Shown: piece by piece, positions 6,679 through 15,234 of the stretch | How the letters are laid out: the number at the start of each line of letters is the position of its first letter | Numbering within the stretch: the stretch's first letter is position 1 | Assembly: GCA_002320455.1 (NCBI GenBank) | Contig: DCKU01000103.1 | Coordinates: 1 to 18,005, forward strand | Direction of reading: 5' to 3' | Origin: Salinisphaera sp. UBA1666 | GTDB taxonomy: Bacteria; Pseudomonadota; Gammaproteobacteria; Nevskiales; Salinisphaeraceae | Length of the DNA stretch: 18,005 nt | Translations under genes and position numbers: made by a program | The notes under the pieces: model-generated | The model's database searches: none | What the model was told of the DNA's origin: nothing | What the model saw: the letters and a program-made list of their open reading frames with translations, nothing else

Positions 6679-9282
6679 TTACGTGCCGGAAGACGATGTA
6701 CCGGTCTTGGATTTGGCTGTGCTTGTCTTCTTGCTGGCGGCGGTCTTCTTGCTCGTGGCCGTTTTCTTGGCGCCGGACTTGGCCGACGCGGATTTGCTGG
6801 CTGTCTTCTTCGTCGTCGACGATTTCGATGTGCTCTGCTTGGACGCTGCACTTTTCTTGGAGGCCGTCTTTTTCGACGTCGCCGCTTTGGTGCCCGAGGT
6901 TTTGGCGTTCTTCTTGCCGCGTCTCTTCTTCTCCGGCGCCTTGGCCAGGATGTCCTGACACTGTTCCAGGCTCAGCTCGGTCGGCTCTTGGTCTTTGGGC
7001 ACGCGCGCGTTTTTCTTGCCGTCGGTGATATAGGGACCGTACGGGCCGTGCTGAACCTTGATGCCAGCCTCAGAAAAGTGGGCGATCAGCTTCTTGGCAT
7101 CGGCCTCTTTCTTTTCAGCGATGACCTCGAGTGCTCGCTCGCGGCTGATGGTGTAGGGATCATCCTCCTTGAGCGAGGCAAAGGTCTTGTCAAAGCGTAC
7201 GTACGGCCCGAAGCGCCCAATGTTGACCTGAATCTCTTCGCCTTCGGGGGTCGTGCCGAGATCGCGGGGCAGGTTGAACAGATACAGCGCCTCGTCGAGG
7301 GTGATCTTGTCCATATCCTGACCCTTGCGCAGGCCGGCGAACTTCGGCTTTTCCTCGTCGTCTTTCGAGCCCAGCTGCACAAACGGCCCGTAGCGGCCGA
7401 TGCGCACGATCACCGGCTTGCCGGTCTTGGGATCGGTGCCCAGCTCGCGGGCCTGGGCCACTTCCTCGCGCGAAAGATCCTGTTTGGCCTCGATCTGGTC
7501 GGAGAACCGCTCCCAGAACTCGGCCAGCAGCGGCTGCCAGGCTTCCTCGCCGCGCGAGACCGCGTCTAGCCGGTCTTCGAGCTTCGCGGTAAATTCATAG
7601 TCCACGTAGCGTGTGAAATGATCGGTCAAGAACTTATTGACGATCTTGCCGAGCGGCGTGGGCATGAAAGCCTTGCCGTCCATCTCGACGTATTCACGAT
7701 CCTGGAGCGTGGAGATGATGGCCGCATAGGTCGACGGCCGGCCGATATCGTATTCCTCGAGTGTTTTCACGAGCGCGGCCTCGGTGAAACGCGGCGGCGG
7801 CTCGGTAAAATGCTGGGTGGGCACGATCTCGGCCAGGTCGATGATCTGGCCTTCTTCGAGCGCCGGCAGGCGCTTATCGGCGTCGTCGTCGCCCTTGTCG
7901 TCGTCGCGCCCTTCCTTGTAGACCGCCAGAAAGCCCGCCTCGCGCAGGGTGCGGCCGCTGGCCCGGAACAGATGGGTGCTGTTTGCATCCGCGGCCAGGT
8001 CGGCCGAGACGGTATCGAATAGCGCATGCACCATCTGGCTGGCCACGGTGCGCTGCCAGATCAGCTCGTAAAGCCGGAACTGGTCGGAGGTGAGATAGCG
8101 CTTGATCTCGTCCGGGATACGCGCGCTAGCGGTGGGCCGGATGGCCTCGTGGGCCTCCTGGGCGTTCTTGGACTTGGTCTTGAAGCTGCGCGGGGCGTCC
8201 GGCAGGTTTTTCTGGCCGTAGCGATCGCCGATGGTCTGACGGATTTCGGTCAGCGCGTCCTGCGACAGGCTGACCGAGTCGGTACGCATATACGTAATCA
8301 GACCCGTTTCGTCGCCGTCGCCGAGTTTCACGCCTTCATACAGCCCTTGCGCCGTGCGCATGGTGCGCCGAGCGTTGAAGCCCAGCTTGCGCGCGGCTTC
8401 TTGTTGCAGCGTGGACGTGGTGAACGGCGGCGCGGGGTTGCGCTTGCGCTGTTTCTTCTCGACCGAGGCCACCCGCAGGGCACCGCCCACAGCGCGCATG
8501 CCCGAGGATTTGGTATCGGCCTCGGGGTCGACTTCGAACGTCTCGACCTTGGCGCCGGCCGCCGCAGCCAGCGTATCCAACGCCGTACGAGCGCCGCCCT
8601 GGTCGTTGAGCGTGAACTGGCTGGTTTTGTCCCCGGACAGCTGCGACAGCCGCGCCGAGAACGCGACGCCGTCAGCCTCGGCTCGGGCCTCGATACGCCA
8701 GTACTCCTCAGGTACAAAGGCTTCGATTTCAGCGTCACGCTCGCAGATCAGCCGAAGGGCCGGGCTCTGCACGCGTCCGGCCGACAGGCCGCGCTGTACC
8801 TTGCGCCACAGCAGCGGCGACAGATTGAAGCCCACCAGATAATCCAGCGCGCGTCGCGCCTGCTGGGCGTTGACCAGGTCATCGGAGATGGTGCGCGGAT
8901 TATCGACCGCGTGCGCCACGGCGCGCTTCGTGATCTCGTGAAACACCACCCGGGCTACGTGCTTGTCTTCGATCAAACCGCGATCTTTCAGCAGCTCGAG
9001 CAAGTGCCAGGCAATAGCCTCGCCTTCGCGGTCCGGGTCAGTGGCCAGCAGCAGGCTGTCGGATTTCTTCAGCGACTTGGCGATCTTGTCGACGTGCTTG
9101 GCGTTGCGATCGATCAAGTCGTAGCGCATCGCGAAGTTGTTGGCCGTATCGACCGCACCTTCCTTGGGAATCAGATCGCGCACATGGCCGTACGAGGCCA
9201 GGACCTGATAGTCCTTGCCGAGGTATTTCTCGATGGTCCGGGCCTTGGCCGGAGACTCCACGATGACGAGATTTCGGCTCAT
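6679..9282 (-). CDS. topA: DNA topoisomerase I (type IA), zinc-finger-free with Lys-rich tail
   Basis: Relaxes negative supercoils through a transient 5'-phosphotyrosyl link. The 867-residue protein begins with a TOPRIM domain (LVIVESPAKA, residues 5–14; ATDPDREGEAIAWHL further on). The nucleophile is Tyr331 in GLITYMRTDS. DIGRPSTYA is a conserved motif of the core. The C-terminal part carries GxxGPxV/I repeats (GRYGPFV, GRFGPYV, HGPYGPYI). The whole protein has only two cysteines (in LICERD and EQCQDI), so the zinc ribbons of E. coli TopA are absent. The last ~87 residues are almost only K, S, T and A (runs such as SKKTASKKSAASK), resembling a histone H1-like tail that probably contacts DNA. 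The ATG at 9282 (MSRNLVIVE) is the family start; the frame is open upstream but the extra residues are not homologous. It sits between smg and tsaC. Confidence 0.96.
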   Translation of the reverse strand: MSRNLVIVESPAKARTIEKYLGKDYQVLASYGHVRDLIPKEGAVDTANNFAMRYDLIDRNAKHVDKIAKSLKKSDSLLLATDPDREGEAIAWHLLELLKDRGLIEDKHVARVVFHEITKRAVAHAVDNPRTISDDLVNAQQARRALDYLVGFNLSPLLWRKVQRGLSAGRVQSPALRLICERDAEIEAFVPEEYWRIEARAEADGVAFSARLSQLSGDKTSQFTLNDQGGARTALDTLAAAAGAKVETFEVDPEADTKSSGMRAVGGALRVASVEKKQRKRNPAPPFTTSTLQQEAARKLGFNARRTMRTAQGLYEGVKLGDGDETGLITYMRTDSVSLSQDALTEIRQTIGDRYGQKNLPDAPRSFKTKSKNAQEAHEAIRPTASARIPDEIKRYLTSDQFRLYELIWQRTVASQMVHALFDTVSADLAADANSTHLFRASGRTLREAGFLAVYKEGRDDDKGDDDADKRLPALEEGQIIDLAEIVPTQHFTEPPPRFTEAALVKTLEEYDIGRPSTYAAIISTLQDREYVEMDGKAFMPTPLGKIVNKFLTDHFTRYVDYEFTAKLEDRLDAVSRGEEAWQPLLAEFWERFSDQIEAKQDLSREEVAQARELGTDPKTGKPVIVRIGRYGPFVQLGSKDDEEKPKFAGLRKGQDMDKITLDEALYLFNLPRDLGTTPEGEEIQVNIGRFGPYVRFDKTFASLKEDDPYTISRERALEVIAEKKEADAKKLIAHFSEAGIKVQHGPYGPYITDGKKNARVPKDQEPTELSLEQCQDILAKAPEKKRRGKKNAKTSGTKAATSKKTASKKSAASKQSTSKSSTTKKTASKSASAKSGAKKTATSKKTAASKKTSTAKSKTGTSSSGT

Positions 9283-9452
9283 GGGCGCATCAACTGATAA
9301 TGAGTGGCACGGTATAGACGCCGCGAACCCTAGCACAGCCGTTTGAAGCATGTGCGACGTCGGGCTAGCAACTGTTATGCCAATGCTTGCCGGCCGCACG
9401 AGAGGTTTTCAAGTCCCTGAATACAAGTTCCCGGGCGACGTGTTTAGTGGCC

Positions 9453-9926
9453 CTAGTGCGCCGCGCCGGGAGCTTCCGCGTGCATGATGGCTTCCATGCG
9501 GGCATAAGCCATGTCTTGGTCGGTGTCTTGCGACAACACCATCATGACCACCCACTTGACCTGCTCCAGCTCGGCGGTGGCGGCTTCGTCGTCGGCCAGC
9601 GCCATGAGCCGGTCGATGACCAGCTCCCGATTCTGGGCATTCAGCACGCCGACGTACTCGAGATAGGTAATGAAACCGCGACACTGGGTATCCAGCACCA
9701 GCAGTTCGGCCCCGGCATAGATCCGCACCGCATCGGAGCCGGGCGCGGCGAATCTCGCACGCCCGTCACCGCGGGTCGCACTCAGCCAGTCGAAGGCGTC
9801 ATCGATCTCGTCGTCAAAGAACCCGGCCTCGCCCAGATCGTCGCGTACGTTCGCGCCGGTCTCGATATCGGGCAGCGAGAAGTTCTCGAACAAGTAGAGC
9901 AGGACGTCCAGCACGTTTTCGTTCAT
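9453..9926 (-). CDS. smg: Smg family protein (DUF494)
   Basis: A 157-residue acidic protein of unknown molecular function, recognised by the Smg pattern: an N-terminal VLLYLFENF, DDLGEAGFFDDEIDDAFDWL, CRGFITYLEYVGVLNAQNRELVIDRLMAL, and a C-terminal LEQVKWVVMMVL. Smg is nearly always next to dprA, as here (35 nt downstream of the dprA stop). No signal peptide or membrane segment is visible. A 170-nt gap separates it from topA. ATG at 9926 matches the family start MNENVLDVLLYL. Confidence 0.93.
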   Translation of the reverse strand: MNENVLDVLLYLFENFSLPDIETGANVRDDLGEAGFFDDEIDDAFDWLSATRGDGRARFAAPGSDAVRIYAGAELLVLDTQCRGFITYLEYVGVLNAQNRELVIDRLMALADDEAATAELEQVKWVVMMVLSQDTDQDMAYARMEAIMHAEAPGAAH

Positions 9927-9961
9927 AAATCGAGAATACCACGAGACAAAACAGCGTCGGC

Positions 9962-11095
9962 TTAGCTGTTGCGGACGTATCGGCCGCCCGCCACCGTTTT
10001 GATGCGGCCTTCTAGTTCCAGGATCAATAGCCTCGAAGACACCTCGTCGGCACGCCAGCCGGTTCGGGCGACCAGTGTGTCCAGGCGGACCGGATCGAAG
10101 CCCACGGCCTCCAGTAAGGGATCGGCCGCGGTGGGCGCGGCGTCACGCCCCTCATTGGCCTCATCGGAATCCTCTTGCGCGCTTGAAACGTGCTCGCGGT
10201 GGTAGCCCGGCAGAACCGCCGCAATTTCTTCGATGATGTGCTCGGTGGTTTCGACCAGCTTGGCGCCGTCGCGAATCAGCTGGTGACAGCCGCGCGCGAG
10301 CGGGTTGTGGATCGAGCCCGGCATGGCAAAGACCTCGCGCCCGGCGCTGCTGGCCAGCCGCGCCGTGATCAACGAACCCGAGGCGCGCGCGGCTTCCACG
10401 ACAAGCGTGGCCACCGACAGGCCGGCGATAATGCGGTTGCGCCGCGGGAAGTTGGCACGGGCCGGCTGTGTGCCGAGCGGAAATTCTGAAACGAGCAGGC
10501 CGGATTCGGCGATTTCGCGGGCCAGATGCCGGTTGGCCGCCGGATAGACCCGGTCCAGTCCGGTGCCGGTCACGGCGATTGTCATGCCGCGGGCGGCCAG
10601 TGCGCCCTCGTGGGCCGCTGCATCGATGCCGCTGGCCAGGCCCGAGACCACGACAAAGCCCGCTGTAGCCAGCGCCTGGCCAAACTCTTTGGCGGCTGCG
10701 CGGCCGGCGTGGCTGGGATTACGACTGCCCACGATGGCGATGGCCGGCGTGTCGAGCAGATCGAGATCGCCCAGGCCATAAAGCCACGGCGGTACTGGGT
10801 CCAGGTCGGCCAGCGCGGCCGGAAAGCGGGCCTCGTCGCGGGTAATGAAGTGGTGCGAGGCGTCGGCGGCCAGCCAGTCGCGGGCGGCGGCCAGATACGC
10901 CGGATCGGCCTCGGCCAGGGCCGCCCGCGCCGGCGCCGATACGCCAGCCTCTTTCAACGCGTGGTCGGAAGCGTCGACGATCGCCTGCGGGTGGCCGAAG
11001 CGCGCAAGCAGGCGCTCTACCGTGACCGCGCCGATACCCGGGGTATTGGCCAGACGCAACCAGGCGTCGCGATCGGCCAGGGCAGACGCCGCCAT
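9962..11095 (-). CDS. dprA: DNA-processing protein DprA (Smf)
   Basis: Binds incoming single-stranded DNA during natural transformation and loads RecA; it is also present in many bacteria with no known competence. The 377-residue protein has an N-terminal helical (HhH/SAM-like) region with LRLANTPGIGAVTVERLLARFG, a Rossmann-type DprA domain (about 75–285) with IAIVGSRNPSHAG, SGLASGIDAAAHEGAL, GTGLDRVYPA, FPRRNRIIAGLS and SGSLITARLA, and a C-terminal winged-helix region (about 315–375). Length matches E. coli Smf (374). The ATG at 11095 overlaps the stop of the upstream LysM gene as TAATG, so the two are probably translationally coupled. smg follows after 35 nt. Confidence 0.95.
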   Translation of the reverse strand: MAASALADRDAWLRLANTPGIGAVTVERLLARFGHPQAIVDASDHALKEAGVSAPARAALAEADPAYLAAARDWLAADASHHFITRDEARFPAALADLDPVPPWLYGLGDLDLLDTPAIAIVGSRNPSHAGRAAAKEFGQALATAGFVVVSGLASGIDAAAHEGALAARGMTIAVTGTGLDRVYPAANRHLAREIAESGLLVSEFPLGTQPARANFPRRNRIIAGLSVATLVVEAARASGSLITARLASSAGREVFAMPGSIHNPLARGCHQLIRDGAKLVETTEHIIEEIAAVLPGYHREHVSSAQEDSDEANEGRDAAPTAADPLLEAVGFDPVRLDTLVARTGWRADEVSSRLLILELEGRIKTVAGGRYVRNS

Positions 11096-12321
11096 TACAG
11101 GCGCCCCGGCGTTCGGGCGATATCGCCGACGTGAATGGCTCGCTCGGCGCGCATCACCAAGGCATAGCTCACATCGCCGTCGGCATCGAAGACCATCAAG
11201 CGCCCGGCGCGGCGCTCGGGCAGACGCAGCGGCTCATCGGTCACCGGGTCGATCACGGTATCGCCGGCCTGATAGATATCCAGCACGTCGCCGCGGGTCA
11301 GCGCTGCGGGCCGCGCCTCGTCCGAATCGGCGAGCGCGACCACGTCGAAACGCCCGATCTGGCTGATGCCGCCGTAGACCGAGACGATCCGCGTGGCCAC
11401 CGGCCGATCGGGCGTGCGCGGATGGAAATCCTCGGCCAGCGCGGCTTCGCGGATCGGCAACAGTCGGTCACCTGGGCGGGCCTCGCGCAGAGCGCGTACG
11501 AAACGTGCGGTGGCGATATCGGCTTCGCCGTTGCCAGATATCTCCTCGGCGGGTTCAGCCGCCTGACGCAGGATCTCGACTTCGCCGACCGGTATGGCCC
11601 GGGGGCTTCGATCGGCCGAGTCGTCGGTCCCGGCATAAGCGCTATCGGGGCGTACCAGAGCAAGACGCGATGGCGCATTGGCTCCCAGCCCGCGGATATA
11701 CAGACGGGCATCGTTGCCGGCCACCAGTTGACCGTCGCCGACGGCGACCACATACGGCGCATGCGCCAGCTCGGCAGCCGTCACACGCCGCGGGCTTTGC
11801 AAAAACGCGCGCAGCGAGGCCACGGGAATCGTAGGAATCGCGCTATCAAGCGGGGCAGTGCGGACCTGGGGCGATAGGCGCACCGTGCGTCGTTCACGGG
11901 TGAGATGCGGGGTGCCGTCCATGTCCTTGGACAACACGAGCACGTCACCGGGATAGATCCGGTCAGGGGCCGCTAGATTCGGGTTGGCCTGCCAGAGCTG
12001 CTGCCAGTACCACGGCGCACGCAGGTAGCGCCCGGCGATATCCCAGAGTGTATCGCCCGGCTGGACCACATAGCGCCTCGGGGCATCGCGCTGCAGGGCG
12101 CGGCCGAGGTCATCGGTGTGTCGAGCCGGGGCGGGTTCGGCCGGCGTGTAGCCGGGGTCATCGGTCAGGCTGGGCGCGGGAAGTCGTTTGGCAGACGTTG
12201 GGCCCGTGGCGGGCGAGGATTTCGGCGCCTGGGCACAGCCGCCCAGCGCCAGGCCCAGCCCGACGACCAATGCGAGAGTCGCGGGCCGTACGCGCGTCCA
12301 ACGTCTTATGGAATCGACCAA
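11095..12321 (-). CDS. LysM-domain lipoprotein
   Basis: A predicted peptidoglycan-binding lipoprotein of 408 residues. The N-terminus has a positively charged stretch (RRWTRVR), a hydrophobic helix and a lipobox LGGC with Cys29. A Pro/Ala-rich linker follows, then one LysM domain at about 84–132 (YVVQPGDTLWDIAGRYL...NPNLAAPDRIYPGDVLVL). The rest (about 140–408) is a beta-rich region I do not recognise by fold; it ends in a segment like those of LysM proteins found beside dprA in Pseudomonas. I chose the TTG at 12321 because GGGAG lies 9 nt upstream and it directly precedes the charged n-region. The frame is open to 12426, but starting there would overlap the divergent def start. The catalytic or structural role is unknown. 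Confidence 0.88.
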   Translation of the reverse strand: MVDSIRRWTRVRPATLALVVGLGLALGGCAQAPKSSPATGPTSAKRLPAPSLTDDPGYTPAEPAPARHTDDLGRALQRDAPRRYVVQPGDTLWDIAGRYLRAPWYWQQLWQANPNLAAPDRIYPGDVLVLSKDMDGTPHLTRERRTVRLSPQVRTAPLDSAIPTIPVASLRAFLQSPRRVTAAELAHAPYVVAVGDGQLVAGNDARLYIRGLGANAPSRLALVRPDSAYAGTDDSADRSPRAIPVGEVEILRQAAEPAEEISGNGEADIATARFVRALREARPGDRLLPIREAALAEDFHPRTPDRPVATRIVSVYGGISQIGRFDVVALADSDEARPAALTRGDVLDIYQAGDTVIDPVTDEPLRLPERRAGRLMVFDADGDVSYALVMRAERAIHVGDIARTPGRL

Positions 12322-12326
12322 ACCGT

Positions 12327-12332
12327 TATACT
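12327..12332 (+). promoter_or_regulatory. Possible -10 box for def–fmt–rsmB
   Basis: TATACT matches the sigma-70 -10 consensus at five of six positions. It lies 70 nt before the def ATG in the short divergent region. The -35 side is poor: TCTTAT at a 17-nt spacing. It also overlaps the 5' end of the LysM gene's leader. Confidence 0.3.
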
Positions 12333-12347
12333 CCCCGCGCTGCGTCG

Positions 12348-12373
12348 ACGACGCGCCCGGCGCGGGCCGTCGT
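12348..12373. other. Hairpin in the lysM/def divergent region
   Basis: ACGACG-C-GCCCG pairs with CGGGC-CGTCGT around a GCG loop, giving an 11-bp, almost entirely GC stem with a single bulge. It lies between the divergent LysM and def starts, ending 29 nt before the def ATG. It could be a 5'-leader structure of def or an operator-like site; the sequence does not decide. Confidence 0.45.
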
Positions 12374-12402
12374 TCAATCCCCCATGTGACAGCCCACAGC
12401 GT

Positions 12403-12906
12403 ATGGCGATTCTCGAGATTTTGCATTTCCCCGACCCGCGACTGCGCGAGACCACCAAAGAGATCACGGTGTTCGACGACGCGCTACGGGCCTTCATCGA
12501 CGATATGTTCGAGACCATGTACGACGCCCCCGGCGTGGGCCTGGCGGCTACGCAAGTAGGGGACACGCGCCGCGTGGCCGTCATGGACTGCTCGGACGAC
12601 AAGAACGAGCGCATCGTGATGTGTAACCCGCGCATCCTCTGGGCCGAGGATGAGCAGGTGGTCGATGAAGGCTGCCTGTCGGTGCCCGATCACTATGACC
12701 GCGTCACGCGCGCCACGCGGCTGGGCTTTGCTGCCCAGGACCGCGATGGCCAAGCCTACGAAATGGAGGCCGAGGGACTGCTGGCGCAGTGCGTCCAGCA
12801 TGAACTGGCGCATCTGGACGGCGGGCTGTATATCGACAAGCTCTCGCGTTTAAAACGCGAGCGTATCCGGCGCAAGATGGCCAAGACCGCCAAGCGAGCC
12901 CCGTAA
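12403..12906 (+). CDS. def: Peptide deformylase
   Basis: Removes the N-formyl group from nascent proteins; a cytosolic Fe2+ metalloenzyme acting at the ribosome exit. The 167-residue protein has all three family motifs: GVGLAATQVG (motif I), EGCLSVPD with metal ligand Cys91 (motif II), and QHELAHLDG with H133, E134 and H137 (motif III, HExxH). Size matches E. coli Def (169). The start ATG (MAILEILHFPDPRLR) is the family-typical one although no clear ribosome-binding site precedes it; the open frame extends back to 12118 but only as a shadow of the LysM gene. The stop overlaps the fmt start as TAATG, so Def and Fmt, which act on the same formyl group, are coupled. Confidence 0.97.
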   Translation: MAILEILHFPDPRLRETTKEITVFDDALRAFIDDMFETMYDAPGVGLAATQVGDTRRVAVMDCSDDKNERIVMCNPRILWAEDEQVVDEGCLSVPDHYDRVTRATRLGFAAQDRDGQAYEMEAEGLLAQCVQHELAHLDGGLYIDKLSRLKRERIRRKMAKTAKRAP

Positions 12907-13838
12907 TGCGGGTGGTCTTTGCCGGCACCCCGGATTTTGCCGTGCCCACGCTGGATGCCCTGGCCGAAAGCGGCCACGAACTGGCTGGCGTGCTGACACA
13001 GCCGGACCGGGCCGCCGGGCGTGGGCGCCGCCTGCGCTACTCGCCGGTCAAGGCCCGCGCGCTGGAGTTGGGGCTGCCGGTTGCCCAGCCCGAAACGTTC
13101 AAGAACAACCCCGACGCTTGGCAAGCGCTGGCCGACTGGGCCCCCGACGTCATGGTGGTGGTGGCCTACGGCTTGATCCTGCCGCGGCGGGTGCTGGATG
13201 TGCCTACCCACGGCTGTCTCAACGTGCATGCCTCGATCCTGCCGCGCTGGCGCGGCGCGGCCCCCATCGCGCGCGCCATCGAGGCCGGTGACGCCGAGAC
13301 CGGCGTGACCATCATGCAAATGGCTGCCGGTCTGGATACCGGCGATATGCTCTCGGTGGCGCGTGTACCCATCACCGATACGAGCACGGCCGGCGAGCTG
13401 CACGATCAACTGGCCGCACTTGGGGCGAATGCACTGGTCGACGTGCTCAACCAGCTGCCCGATGGGGTGCGCGGCGTTCCCCAGGACAGTGGGCAGGCGA
13501 CCTATGCCCGCATGCTCGACAAGCAAGAAGCCCTTATCGACTGGCAGGATTCAGCGGTGGCCATCGCCCGACGGATACGCGCGTTTGCGCCGTGGCCGGT
13601 GGCGCATTCGCCGCTGGCCGGTGACAGCGTGCGGTTCTGGCAGGCAAAAGCGTGTGAGACCGGCACGAGCCCGGCCGTTCCGGGGGAGGTCGTGGCCGCT
13701 GATCGCCGCGGTATCGATATCGCTACGGGCGACGGCCTGCTGCGCGTTACCGAGCTGCAACTGCCCGGCAAGCGCCGCATGGCTGCCGCCGATGCGGTGA
13801 ACGGCCGTGAATGGGTGGGAGAGCGTTTTGGCGTCTGA
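12906..13838 (+). CDS. fmt: Methionyl-tRNA formyltransferase
   Basis: Transfers a formyl group from 10-formyltetrahydrofolate to Met-tRNA(fMet) for translation initiation. The 310-residue protein begins MRVVFAGTPDFAVPTLDAL. The catalytic residues N106 and H108 lie in LNVHASILPRWRGAAPI, and D144 in GLDTGDML, at the same numbers as in E. coli Fmt. The C-terminal OB-like tRNA-binding domain follows (about 205–310). It is coupled to def by a 1-nt overlap, and its last codons contain the ribosome-binding site and start of rsmB. Confidence 0.97.
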   Translation: MRVVFAGTPDFAVPTLDALAESGHELAGVLTQPDRAAGRGRRLRYSPVKARALELGLPVAQPETFKNNPDAWQALADWAPDVMVVVAYGLILPRRVLDVPTHGCLNVHASILPRWRGAAPIARAIEAGDAETGVTIMQMAAGLDTGDMLSVARVPITDTSTAGELHDQLAALGANALVDVLNQLPDGVRGVPQDSGQATYARMLDKQEALIDWQDSAVAIARRIRAFAPWPVAHSPLAGDSVRFWQAKACETGTSPAVPGEVVAADRRGIDIATGDGLLRVTELQLPGKRRMAAADAVNGREWVGERFGV

Positions 13839-15123
13839 GGCCGCAAATGGCGCCCGGCCGCGGGTGGTCGCCGCGCGCGCGGTGGCCGCGGTGATCGAAA
13901 GTGGCCGCAGTCTGGACGACGCGCTGGCCGACTGGCCGGCGAATCTCGTGGGCGCCGATCTGGCACTGGCCCGGCTTCTGGCCTACGGCACGCTGCGTGA
14001 TCATCGTCGACTCGGTGCGTTATTGGCCCCACGGCTGAAAAAGACGCCGCAGCCGTTACTCGATGCACTGTTGCGGGTGGGGCTGTTTCAGCTCGAGGCC
14101 ACGCGTGTGCCGGCCCACGCCGCCGTGCACGCCACCGTGGCCGCGACCAAGGCGCTGAAGCTTGGCGGGGCGCGCGGCCTGGTCAACGCAATCCTGCGCG
14201 GCCACCAGCGCGAGCCGGTGTCACTGGCTGATGCCGGGCCGGCCGTCATGGCCAGTTACCCCGACTGGCTGGCCGAGCACATTGGCCGCGACTGGCCCGA
14301 TGACCCGGCTGCGATACTCGCGGCCGGCAACGCCAGGGCGCCGATGCAGCTACGCGCCAATCGGCGTCAGGGCTCTCGCGACGGGCTGGTTGCCGATTAT
14401 CGCGCGGCCGGGCTCGATGTGACCGCGATGGATGCCTGTGCCGACGGCGCACAGCTTGCCGAGCCGATGGCCGCCGAGCGGCTGCCGGGCTTTGCCGACG
14501 GGCGCGTGTCGATCCAGGACGGTGCGGCGCAACTGGCCGCTGACCTCTTGGCGCCGGCCGAGGGCCAGCGCGTGCTGGATGCCTGTGCCGCGCCGGGCAA
14601 CAAGACCGCGCATCTGCTCGAGCGAGCGGATATCGCGCTCACGGCTCTGGATATCGACGGCCAACGGCTGGCCCGCGTCACCGACACGCTCGCCCGGCTG
14701 GGCCTGGCGGCTGACGTACGCGTCGGTGATGCCGGCGCCCCTGCGAACTGGTGGGACGGTCAGCTCTTCGACCGTATCCTGCTGGATGCGCCCTGCAGCG
14801 GTACCGGCGTGATCCGGCGACACCCCGATATCAAATGGTTACGGCGCGCCAGCGATATCCCGGCCGCCGCCGAGCGCCAGCGTGGCCTGCTGGCTGCCCT
14901 CTGGGCCACGCTGGCACCGGGTGGGCGCATGGTCTATGCCACCTGTTCGATTTTGGCGGCCGAAGGCGACGCCGTGATCGACGATTTTCTGGCCCGCGAG
15001 CCCAGGGCCGCCGCACAGCCTATCGAAGCAGCCTGGGGCCGGGCGACGACGCACGGCCGGCGCATCGCCCCCGGCGATCACGATTTCGACGGTTTTTATT
15101 ACGCGGTACTGGCCAAGCACTGA
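13828..15123 (+). CDS. rsmB: 16S rRNA (cytosine-967-C5)-methyltransferase
   Basis: Methylates C967 of 16S rRNA with S-adenosylmethionine. The 431-residue protein has an N-terminal NusB-like RNA-binding domain (about 8–135) and a Rossmann methyltransferase domain. Motif I is LDACAAPGNKTAHLLE. The two conserved cysteines of m5C methyltransferases are present: Cys323 in DAPCSGTGVIRRHPDIKWLRR and Cys373 in VYATCS. Length matches E. coli RsmB (429). I chose the TTG at 13828, which has GGGAGAG a few bases upstream and an 11-nt overlap with fmt. The GTG at 13807 is the alternative and would add seven residues. Confidence 0.95.
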   Translation: MASEAANGARPRVVAARAVAAVIESGRSLDDALADWPANLVGADLALARLLAYGTLRDHRRLGALLAPRLKKTPQPLLDALLRVGLFQLEATRVPAHAAVHATVAATKALKLGGARGLVNAILRGHQREPVSLADAGPAVMASYPDWLAEHIGRDWPDDPAAILAAGNARAPMQLRANRRQGSRDGLVADYRAAGLDVTAMDACADGAQLAEPMAAERLPGFADGRVSIQDGAAQLAADLLAPAEGQRVLDACAAPGNKTAHLLERADIALTALDIDGQRLARVTDTLARLGLAADVRVGDAGAPANWWDGQLFDRILLDAPCSGTGVIRRHPDIKWLRRASDIPAAAERQRGLLAALWATLAPGGRMVYATCSILAAEGDAVIDDFLAREPRAAAQPIEAAWGRATTHGRRIAPGDHDFDGFYYAVLAKH

Positions 15124-15169
15124 GCCGGGCGGCCGAGCGTTTGGCTACGACGTCCGTATTAGGCCGGAT

Positions 15170-15199
15170 TTGAAATACGCCGACTGGGCACCACATTAG
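15170..15199 (+). promoter_or_regulatory. Possible promoter of the DJ-1/PfpI gene
   Basis: TTGAAA at 15170–15175 is a good -35 match; after 18 nt comes CATTAG (15194–15199), a weak -10. A separate promoter is plausible because 111 nt separate this gene from rsmB and the leader is less GC-rich than the genes. Confidence 0.3.
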
Positions 15200-15220
15200 C
15201 TGTGTATTGAAATGAAGCCT

Positions 15221-15227
15221 AAGGAGG
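15221..15227 (+). promoter_or_regulatory. Strong ribosome-binding site of the DJ-1/PfpI gene
   Basis: AAGGAGG is a full anti-Shine–Dalgarno match, 7 nt before the ATG at 15235. It is the strongest ribosome-binding site in the window and suggests high expression; most neighbours have weak or coupled sites. Confidence 0.85.
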
Positions 15228-15234
15228 CTCTGTC

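Noticed and set aside
8026..9297. 423-codon plus-strand open frame
   Set aside because: It is antisense to the conserved core of topA; long antisense frames are expected at this GC content and the translation shows no recognisable family.
9283..9452. Promoter search in the smg–topA gap
   Set aside because: TTGAAA, TTGGCA and TATACC occur on the minus strand but no pair has acceptable spacing; I could not choose one.
12118..12402. N-terminal extension of def
   Set aside because: It is antisense to the LysM gene and the divergent region; Def family length is met from the ATG at 12403.
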